A DNA stretch of 31,142 nt from Cacconaster sp964598495 (lineage in GTDB: Bacteria; Bacteroidota; Bacteroidia; Bacteroidales; UBA932), in the NCBI GenBank assembly GCA_964598495.1, contig CAZRBY010000020.1, forward strand, positions 1 through 31,142, given 5' to 3'. Positions 17,058 to 22,364 of the stretch are shown in pieces (the first letter of the stretch is position 1; each line of letters starts with the position of its first letter). The position numbers were made by a program, and so were the translations under genes. Under the pieces are notes generated by a model. It did no database searches and had not been told where the DNA came from. It saw nothing but the letters and a program-made list of their open reading frames with translations.

Positions 17058-17960
17058 CTACCTCCTTTTAGCCACTCTGAGTTTTGCGCTTCTGGCGCGG
17101 GTATTGCCGGCAATCTCATCTTCACCGGGTATGATAGGCTTTTTGTTTACCAGCTCGAAAGGTGAGGAGCCATGTCCCATCAGATCTCTTTCAATCCTGC
17201 CGGTTGCATTGCCGGACTTGAGGAAATTCTTGACTATCCTGTCTTCGAGAGAATGGTAGCTGATTACCGAAACGATACCTCCGCTCTTTAGTGAACGTAT
17301 CACGCCCTTCATCAGCCCTTCCAGATCACGCATTTCATCATTGGTTTCAATTCGTAGAGCTTGATAGATTTTGGCGAGGAATTTATGTTCTGAAAATTTG
17401 GGCAGAACGCTCTCCAAGGCTCTGCCCAAATCTCCGGTGGTCTCTATGGGAGAGATTTTCCTCTCCCTGCATACAAGATCTGCCACTTTCCTGCTTTCAT
17501 CTACCTCCCCGTAGATCCTGAACACCCTATCAAGCTCTTCAGACGTATAACTATTCAATATATCTTTTGCACTTTTGCGTGCCTCCAGATTCATTCTCAT
17601 ATCCAGAGGAGCATTAAATCTAAAGGAAAAGCCCCTCTCACTTGTGTCGAATTGGTGGGATGACACCCCAAGGTCTGCGATAATGCCGTCTACCTTTCCA
17701 AAACCATGGTATCTCACATAATTGTGGATAAAGCGGAAGTTGTTGTTTACGGCAATCACCCTGTCATCATCGGGCAGGTTGGCCAGTGCCTCGCAGTCTT
17801 TGTCAAACACCATCAGCCGACCTTTGCTGCCAAGACGCTTTAGGATAGCTCTGCTGTGGCCTCCGCCTCCAAAAGTGGCATCAACATAGACTCCGCTTTC
17901 CCTTACGGCAAGAGCTGACACGCTTTCCTCAAGCAATACGGGTATATGGTAAGCCGACAT
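17058..17960 (-). CDS. rsmH: 16S rRNA (cytosine(1402)-N4)-methyltransferase
   Basis: RsmH (MraW) methylates N4 of C1402 in the decoding centre of 16S rRNA with S-adenosylmethionine. The 300-residue protein starts MSAYHIPVLLEE and has the SAM-binding glycine motif VDATFGGGGHSRAIL (residues 26-40). It also has DGIIADLGVSSHQFD, RGFSFRFNAPLDMRM and the C-terminal VISYHSLEDRIVKNF, all specific for this family. The ATG at 17960 is supported by a ribosome binding site at 17964-17973 that is a ten-base perfect complement of the usual 16S 3' end. The mraZ stop is 18 bases upstream and ftsL begins two bases after its own stop. Length is normal. Confidence 0.97.
   Translation of the reverse strand: MSAYHIPVLLEESVSALAVRESGVYVDATFGGGGHSRAILKRLGSKGRLMVFDKDCEALANLPDDDRVIAVNNNFRFIHNYVRYHGFGKVDGIIADLGVSSHQFDTSERGFSFRFNAPLDMRMNLEARKSAKDILNSYTSEELDRVFRIYGEVDESRKVADLVCRERKISPIETTGDLGRALESVLPKFSEHKFLAKIYQALRIETNDEMRDLEGLMKGVIRSLKSGGIVSVISYHSLEDRIVKNFLKSGNATGRIERDLMGHGSSPFELVNKKPIIPGEDEIAGNTRARSAKLRVAKRR
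17060..17067 (-). promoter_or_regulatory. Shine-Dalgarno site of ftsL
   Basis: Minus-strand AAGGAGGT ends four bases before the ftsL ATG and overlaps the last codons and stop of rsmH. The eight-base complement to the 16S 3' tail is unusual for Bacteroidetes. Confidence 0.8.
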
Positions 17961-17963
17961 CTC

Positions 17964-17973
17964 TCACCTCCTT
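17964..17973 (-). promoter_or_regulatory. Perfect Shine-Dalgarno site of rsmH
   Basis: The minus strand reads AAGGAGGTGA three bases before the rsmH ATG, with six bases between GGAGG and ATG. All ten bases are complementary to the canonical 16S 3' tail. It lies between the mraZ stop and rsmH. Confidence 0.85.
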
Positions 17974-17978
17974 CTTTT

Positions 17979-18425
17979 CTAGCCGAGAATCTTTTCAGCA
18001 AGTGCAACATAGGCATCACTATCGAGCTGCTGGGCTTCGAATTTCTCCTTAGCCCAGATCTCGATCTTGTGATTGTTGCCAAAGAATATCACATCCTTCA
18101 GGACGCCGATAGAGTCGAGTTTATCCTTTGGGACGGACATCCTGCCGAGTTTCTCGTCAGGTTCCACGATATGGCTGCCACGCATATATTCTCTCCAGAA
18201 CTCAGCGTGGTCGCGGTTGAAGAAGTTAAGACGGCTTCTCACCAGCTCGGACTCCTTTTCCCACTCAGCATACGTGTACATCTCGAGACACTCGGAGAAC
18301 AGGGAATTTTTTATGACAAAACGAAGATCGGCTCCGCTACCCATAGCGGATTTGAAGGCAGAGGGGAAGATTAACCTCCCCTTGTCGTCAACTTTTGCTT
18401 TGTATTCGCCGATAAACCTTGCCAT
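17979..18425 (-). CDS. mraZ: Transcriptional regulator MraZ
   Basis: MraZ is a ring-forming DNA-binding protein that regulates the dcw operon it heads, and in E. coli it represses its own promoter by binding short direct repeats. The 148-residue product has two SpoVT-AbrB-like halves. Each carries the family motif: DDKGRLIFPSAFK at residues 13-25 and DEKLGRMSVPKDKL at 90-103. ATG at 18425 starts MARFIGEY, the conserved N terminus. It is the first gene of the leftward run. Its upstream region has a Bacteroidetes-type promoter and AT-rich repeats that may be its own operator. rsmH follows after 18 bases. No Shine-Dalgarno site is seen in front of mraZ. Confidence 0.96.
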   Translation of the reverse strand: MARFIGEYKAKVDDKGRLIFPSAFKSAMGSGADLRFVIKNSLFSECLEMYTYAEWEKESELVRSRLNFFNRDHAEFWREYMRGSHIVEPDEKLGRMSVPKDKLDSIGVLKDVIFFGNNHKIEIWAKEKFEAQQLDSDAYVALAEKILG

Positions 18426-18463
18426 TCAAATGTGATTGTATATGTTTTGTATGATGTGTTGTG

Positions 18464-18497
18464 CAAAAGTAATAATAGTTTTCCACTTTTTTACAAA
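18464..18497 (-). promoter_or_regulatory. Predicted promoter of mraZ and the dcw operon
   Basis: On the minus strand TACTTTTG (18471-18464) is an exact match to the Bacteroidetes -7 element TAnnTTTG. TTTG at 18497-18494 serves as a possible -33 element with a 22-base spacer, slightly long. Transcription would start near 18457, giving a leader of about 30 bases to the mraZ ATG. It is the only strong promoter candidate seen in front of the long leftward run. Confidence 0.6.
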
Positions 18498-18516
18498 TTT
18501 TTACAAATTTTTCCAC
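18479..18516 (-). repeat. AT-rich direct repeats upstream of mraZ, possible MraZ operator
   Basis: In the mraZ sense two GTGGAAAA units (18516-18509 and 18486-18479) flank two GTAAAAAT-like units, an exact tandem of the ten-base TTACAAATTT when read on the + strand (18491-18500 and 18501-18510). The start-to-start distances are 12, 10 and 8 bases. MraZ is known to bind clustered short repeats containing GTGG or GTG near the mraZ promoter. The array overlaps the predicted -33 element, consistent with repression. The assignment to MraZ is inference. Confidence 0.45.
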
Positions 18517-18523
18517 AAAAATA

Positions 18524-18538
18524 TCAACAGAGTGTTGA
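18524..18538. repeat. Small inverted repeat between mraZ and the M23 gene
   Basis: TCAACA, three bases, then TGTTGA form a perfect inverted repeat with six-base arms. It lies between the mraZ repeat array and the start of the rightward M23 peptidase gene at 18576. It could be an operator half-site pair; with arms this short it may be chance. Confidence 0.25.
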
Positions 18539-18575
18539 AAAATGGTTAACTTGCCGGAAAATTCATAGAAAAAAG

Positions 18576-19874
18576 ATGCGTAAAGAGAGTTCTAAAGCCG
18601 GATTTGCAAGATTGCTGACCAAGGTGGCAGCATTAATGTTTTTTACAGCTTTACCGGTAGCGTGTGACGAAAATGCCAAATCTGATGATGTTTCGGATGA
18701 GGTGCAGAGACTGGCGAAGGAAGTTGTTATCGACCGTTTCGGCATTCCGAGGGGAGAATATAGGGTAGTGGAAGGCAAAGTGGGTACCAAGGATTATTTT
18801 TCTACCGTGCTTGACCGTTTCGGAGTGCCTAATAGCAAGGTCAACGCCCTGGTAAGCAAGTCAAGGGGTATCTTTGACGTAAATACTTTCAAAGCCGGGC
18901 AGCCCTATTATGTATATATTCCTGCTGAAGGGGAGGTTCCGGATTATTTTGTTTATCAGAAGGATAATCTCTCTGCAGTGGTTTTTGACTTGCGTGATAC
19001 ACTTGCAGTATCACTTGCAAAAAAACAGATGGATGTAGAGCAGAAGTATGTTGAAGTGACCATAGCTTCTTCCCTTTGGAATGATATCCAAGATGCAGGT
19101 GCTTCGCCGTTGCTGGCAATTAAACTTTCTGAAATATATGCCTGGAGTGTCGACTTTTTCGGATTGCAGAAAGGTGATTCTTTCAAGATACTCTACAATG
19201 AACACTCTTGTGACGGAGAGGTGACTGACATTGGCGAGATTTGGCTTTCGACCTTCACAAGCGGAGGAAAGAGCATAGAATGCGTCTATTTTGAGGAAGA
19301 GGGCACATCCAACCGTTATTGGACTGCCGAGGGAGAGAGCATGAGAAAATCTTTTCTCAAATCGCCGTTAAAATATTTTTCTAGGATAAGTTCGGGATTC
19401 ACCTATGCGAGAAGACATCCCATCACCCGCGTCGTCAGACCTCACACAGGAGTCGATTATGCTGCTCCGACAGGTACTCCGGTGCTTACTATCGGAGATG
19501 GAGTGGTGATAGAAAAGGGTTATAAAGGGGGCGGGGGACATACTGTGAAAATTCGTCACAATTCCGTCTATACTACGGCTTACCTTCACTTGTCAAAATA
19601 TGCTTCCGGTCTAAAAGTGGGCTCGAGGGTTTCACAAGGTCAGGTAATCGGATACGTCGGCAGTACGGGAATGTCGACCGGTCCTCATCTCGATTTCAGA
19701 GTCTGGAAAAACGGGTCACCCATCAATCCGCTTAAAATGGAGTCACCTCCGGCCGAGCCGATACGTGAGGCTCATAAAGAAAAATTCGAGGCAAGTCGCG
19801 ACTCGCTTCGTCACCTTGCCTCGAATTATCTCTTAAATCAGTATTACCGCGAGTATGTGCTGGATCTACTCTGA
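18576..19874 (+). CDS. M23-family (LytM/MepM-like) peptidase, predicted lipoprotein
   Basis: This is a periplasmic or outer-membrane-anchored peptidoglycan endopeptidase of the LytM family, or a regulator derived from one. The 432-residue product has a basic N terminus, a hydrophobic segment (about 15-29) and a loose lipobox LPVAC with Cys30. An acidic stretch DENAKSDD follows, so lipidation is likely. Two middle domains (about 60-245) resemble the LysM-like and OapA-like parts of MepM/NlpD proteins. The peptidase domain has HTGVDYAAPTGTPV with His290 and Asp294, and AYLHLS with His338. The last motif reads GPHLDF, where HLH is usual, so Asp373 replaces the third zinc-ligand His. I rejected an in-frame ATG 48 codons upstream because it would run through the mraZ promoter and bury the signal peptide. 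It is convergent with mscL, eight bases away. Confidence 0.9.
   Translation: MRKESSKAGFARLLTKVAALMFFTALPVACDENAKSDDVSDEVQRLAKEVVIDRFGIPRGEYRVVEGKVGTKDYFSTVLDRFGVPNSKVNALVSKSRGIFDVNTFKAGQPYYVYIPAEGEVPDYFVYQKDNLSAVVFDLRDTLAVSLAKKQMDVEQKYVEVTIASSLWNDIQDAGASPLLAIKLSEIYAWSVDFFGLQKGDSFKILYNEHSCDGEVTDIGEIWLSTFTSGGKSIECVYFEEEGTSNRYWTAEGESMRKSFLKSPLKYFSRISSGFTYARRHPITRVVRPHTGVDYAAPTGTPVLTIGDGVVIEKGYKGGGGHTVKIRHNSVYTTAYLHLSKYASGLKVGSRVSQGQVIGYVGSTGMSTGPHLDFRVWKNGSPINPLKMESPPAEPIREAHKEKFEASRDSLRHLASNYLLNQYYREYVLDLL
19783..19827 (+). repeat. Perfect 13-base inverted repeat inside the 3' end of the M23 gene
   Basis: AATTCGAGGCAAG at 19783-19795 pairs perfectly with its reverse complement at 19815-19827 across a 19-base loop that contains the palindrome TCGCGA. 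It lies within codons of the C-terminal helix, ending 47 bases before the stop. No T tract follows on the + strand, so it is not a classic intrinsic terminator for this gene. It could shape mRNA decay or block transcription arriving from mscL. Confidence 0.6.
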
Positions 19875-19882
19875 TCTACACA

Positions 19883-20350
19883 TCACTTTTTAAGTGCATC
19901 ACGGATTTCCTTCAGGATTTTAACCTCTTCGCTTTCCGGAGCGGGAGCCTCAGCAGCAGCTTTTGCTTGGGCCTCAGCCTCTTCTTTTGCCTTTTTGGTT
20001 TTCTCAGACTCAAATTTCTTTGACATCTTGTTGATACCCTTAATTACAAGGAAAATGGAGAATGCGATGATAATGAAGTTAAACAGCACGTTGATAAATT
20101 TGCCATAGCTGACGTATAGGCCTTCCACGGCCCCGGTGGTTTCGGTCGCTTCTACAGCGGCTCGCAGGGTAATTTTCCACTCCGTGAAATCTATTCCGCC
20201 GGTAGCCCAGCTGATGAGCGGCATGATAAGGTCACCGACGAGTGAAGTTACGATGGCTCCGAATGCTGCACCGATAACAACACCGATTGCCATATCCATA
20301 ACGTTACCCTTCATTGCGAATTCTTTGAATTCTTTTAGAAATTTTGACAT
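19883..20350 (-). CDS. mscL: Large-conductance mechanosensitive channel MscL
   Basis: MscL forms a pentameric inner-membrane channel that opens under membrane tension to release solutes on hypo-osmotic shock. The 155-residue protein begins MSKFLKEFKEFAMKGNVMDMAIGVVIGAAFG, with the amphipathic N-terminal helix and the glycine-rich pore-lining first membrane segment (about residues 18-45). The second membrane segment is about 85-108. A periplasmic loop lies between them. The tail is a charged, alanine/glutamate-rich cytoplasmic helix ending in EEVKILKEIRDALKK, the conserved C-terminal bundle. I chose ATG 20350; a longer frame overlapping the upstream methyltransferase gene lacks homology. It lies 34 bases after that gene and may be co-transcribed with it. 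Confidence 0.95.
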   Translation of the reverse strand: MSKFLKEFKEFAMKGNVMDMAIGVVIGAAFGAIVTSLVGDLIMPLISWATGGIDFTEWKITLRAAVEATETTGAVEGLYVSYGKFINVLFNFIIIAFSIFLVIKGINKMSKKFESEKTKKAKEEAEAQAKAAAEAPAPESEEVKILKEIRDALKK

Positions 20351-20384
20351 AACTGATGAGTTTTGTTGAGTTGATATTGTTGTT

Positions 20385-21014
20385 TTAGAGTTTTCTGATG
20401 ATGTTGATACCATCACGCAGAGGTATGATGACATTTTCTACACGGGGATCCTCCGACACAATGCGATTGAATTCTCGGATACCGCGTGTTTGGGCATCTG
20501 TTGTTGCGGATTCTTCATAGACCTTACCATCCCAGAGCACATTATCCGCCAGGATGAAGCCCCCATTGCGGAGCAGCCCTACGGCAGCTTCAAAATAGTG
20601 CGGATATTCTCGCTTATTGGCATCCAAAAATATCAGGTCATAACCCTCTTCGAGTGTAGGAAGTACCTGAAGCACATCTCCGAAGATGAGTCTGACTCTA
20701 CCGGTGATGCCCGCTTTATCGTATCCCTCGCGAATCAAATCTTCAAGTTCATCGTTGATTTCTATGGTATCAATGGTACCTCCCGGAGCGAGTCCGCGCG
20801 AAATCGCTATGGTGGAGTAGCCTGTAAATGTGCCTATTTCAAGGACTCTGGAGGGATATATCATTTTGGTGACCATTTCCAGAAATTTACCCAGAATGGG
20901 ACCGGAGAGCATTCTGCCACGGTTGGTGCGAAGGTGCGTCTGCCTTGTAAGCCACTCGAGTTCTTCACCTTGAGAGGTGGAATTTGCGATGAGATATTTT
21001 TCCAATTGGTTCAT
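20385..21014 (-). CDS. Class I SAM-dependent O-methyltransferase (catechol/caffeoyl-CoA type)
   Basis: The 209-residue product belongs to the O-methyltransferase family 3, cation-dependent enzymes related to caffeoyl-CoA and catechol O-methyltransferases. It has the SAM-binding motif RVLEIGTFTGYSTIAIS (about residues 56-72), the acidic end of strand 2 in DTIEIN, and the metal-site region YDLIFLDANKREYPHYF followed by ADNVLWDGKV. The substrate is not predictable; YrrM-like tRNA uridine methyltransferases share this fold and are an alternative. I chose ATG 21014 (MNQLEKYL); an in-frame TTG two codons upstream is possible. It begins six bases after the stop of the M16 peptidase gene, in an apparent operon with it and mscL. 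Confidence 0.88.
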   Translation of the reverse strand: MNQLEKYLIANSTSQGEELEWLTRQTHLRTNRGRMLSGPILGKFLEMVTKMIYPSRVLEIGTFTGYSTIAISRGLAPGGTIDTIEINDELEDLIREGYDKAGITGRVRLIFGDVLQVLPTLEEGYDLIFLDANKREYPHYFEAAVGLLRNGGFILADNVLWDGKVYEESATTDAQTRGIREFNRIVSEDPRVENVIIPLRDGINIIRKL

Positions 21015-21020
21015 TCCCAA

Positions 21021-22283
21021 CTATCTGTATATTAGAGTCGAGAGTCGCTCGGGAGCCAGTGCCTCGCAAGCCACGCTGCGAATATCTTCGGCTGTGATCT
21101 CTTCTATCAGGCGACGGATTTCGCTGTCAGGCATTACGTTACCGTAGGAGAGAAGACTTTTACCCATCGAGAGCGCCTGAACTTCACCGTTATCCGAGGA
21201 GATGGCGTGCTGTCCGAGGAGTTGCTTTTTACCCGAGTTGAGCTGTACTTCGGTCATCCGGCCGTCGCGAAAGTACCCGATCTCTTTGTCTGTCAAAGAT
21301 AGACATTTTTCGACATCTCCCTTATCACATCCGAAATAAATGGCGAAGGTGCCGGTATCGGCGTACTGGGTGTATGAGGATTCCACCGTATATACGAGAG
21401 CGGAGCGTTCTCTAAGCCTTTGATTGAGGCGTGAGTTGGAGGAGGGACCGCCGAGCATATTGCACAACAGTAAGAGTACCGGACGACGTTTGTCATAGAG
21501 TGAATAGGCACTTGTACCTATAATGCAGTGGGCTTGATGATTCTTGCGCGAAATTTCTTTTCGGAACAAGGTCCCTGTATCAAGGGATGATCCATTGCCG
21601 GAAGATGATTGTGATGGGGCTTCGATCTCGTTTACACCCGTGTAATGGCGTGAAATGGCCTTTTCAACCATGTTTGCGACAATTTCGGGCTCCATGTCCG
21701 CTACTGCGGTAAAACAAAGAGCGGGCGGTATGAATCTGGATTCCGCATAGTTCTGCAGGTCTTTTGTCGAGATCTTTTTAAGACTTTTGGCATTTCCAAG
21801 AATAGACCTTGAAAGAGGATGGCTACCAAAGAGCAGCTCTTCGAAGTCATCATATATCCTCTCTGCAGGGGAATCCTTGTACATATTGATTTCGTCTATG
21901 ATTACAGAGCGTTCTTTAATGAGTTCCTTTTCGGGGAATGTAGAACTAAGTACTATTTCAAAAAGCAGGTCTGCAGACTTGCCGATGTCCTCTTTGAGAG
22001 TGGTGGAGTGAACCACCGTCTCTTCTTTTGTGGTAAATGCGTTAAGCTCGCCTCCCAGGCGTTCCAGGCGATTGTTGATTTCGCGCTGGCAGTGTCTCGA
22101 AGTGCCTTTGAAGAGCATATGCTCTGCAAGATGGGCGGTACCGGGAAGTTCTTCCGGTTCATGGCGTGTGCCTGAACGTATACTTAGTGCGCAGTATGCT
22201 ACCGGAGAGGGAGCCCGTTTGAAGGCAAATTTGACACCGCAAGGAAGTGTTTGTATATAAATATTTTGCGAATAATTATCCAT
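21021..22283 (-). CDS. M16-family zinc peptidase (processing-peptidase type)
   Basis: The 420-residue protein is a pitrilysin/insulinase-family metallopeptidase of the short, single-unit type related to mitochondrial processing peptidase and B. subtilis MlpA/YmxG. The inverted zinc motif HLAEH lies at residues 51-55. The third ligand is expected at Glu131 in VIIDEINMY, 76 residues after the second His, which matches the family spacing. The second, non-catalytic half includes GGPSSNSRLNQRLRERSALVYTVESSYTQYADTGTF, with the Arg-Tyr pair that helps bind substrate. No signal peptide is visible, so it is likely cytoplasmic. It heads a leftward set with the methyltransferase and mscL. A -7 element at 22311-22304 lies 20 bases upstream of its ATG. 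Confidence 0.92.
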   Translation of the reverse strand: MDNYSQNIYIQTLPCGVKFAFKRAPSPVAYCALSIRSGTRHEPEELPGTAHLAEHMLFKGTSRHCQREINNRLERLGGELNAFTTKEETVVHSTTLKEDIGKSADLLFEIVLSSTFPEKELIKERSVIIDEINMYKDSPAERIYDDFEELLFGSHPLSRSILGNAKSLKKISTKDLQNYAESRFIPPALCFTAVADMEPEIVANMVEKAISRHYTGVNEIEAPSQSSSGNGSSLDTGTLFRKEISRKNHQAHCIIGTSAYSLYDKRRPVLLLLCNMLGGPSSNSRLNQRLRERSALVYTVESSYTQYADTGTFAIYFGCDKGDVEKCLSLTDKEIGYFRDGRMTEVQLNSGKKQLLGQHAISSDNGEVQALSMGKSLLSYGNVMPDSEIRRLIEEITAEDIRSVACEALAPERLSTLIYR

Positions 22284-22303
22284 CTATTGTCTCTTGAGTG
22301 GCG

Positions 22304-22311
22304 CAAAGTTA
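22304..22311 (-). promoter_or_regulatory. Bacteroidetes -7 element for the M16 peptidase gene
   Basis: The minus strand reads TAACTTTG, an exact TAnnTTTG match, 20 bases before the ATG at 22283. No clear TTG -33 element is correctly spaced. The predicted leader would be only about 15 bases. Confidence 0.45.
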
Positions 22312-22322
22312 TAAATTATTCC

Positions 22323-22330
22323 TATTTTTG
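22323..22330 (+). promoter_or_regulatory. Bacteroidetes -7 element for dnaX
   Basis: The + strand reads TATTTTTG, an exact TAnnTTTG match, 34 bases before the dnaX ATG. No good TTG -33 element is found at the usual 17-23 base distance. It is 11 bases from the divergent -7 element of the M16 gene, so the two promoters must overlap. Confidence 0.45.
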
Positions 22331-22364
22331 TAAAATTACTCAACCCCTATCGTAGAGACATAAT

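Noticed and set aside
18479..18538. Replication origin based on TTTTCCACA words and AT-rich repeats
   Set aside because: Only one word is within one base of a DnaA box and no dnaA or cluster of boxes is present; an mraZ operator is a simpler reading.
18432..18575. N-terminal extension of the M23 peptidase from an upstream ATG
   Set aside because: It would run through the mraZ promoter and repeats and hide the signal peptide; the ATG at 18576 gives a proper lipoprotein start.
19884..19896. Intrinsic terminator CACTT-TTT-AAGTG between the M23 gene and mscL
   Set aside because: A five-base AT-rich stem within mscL codons is too weak to call.
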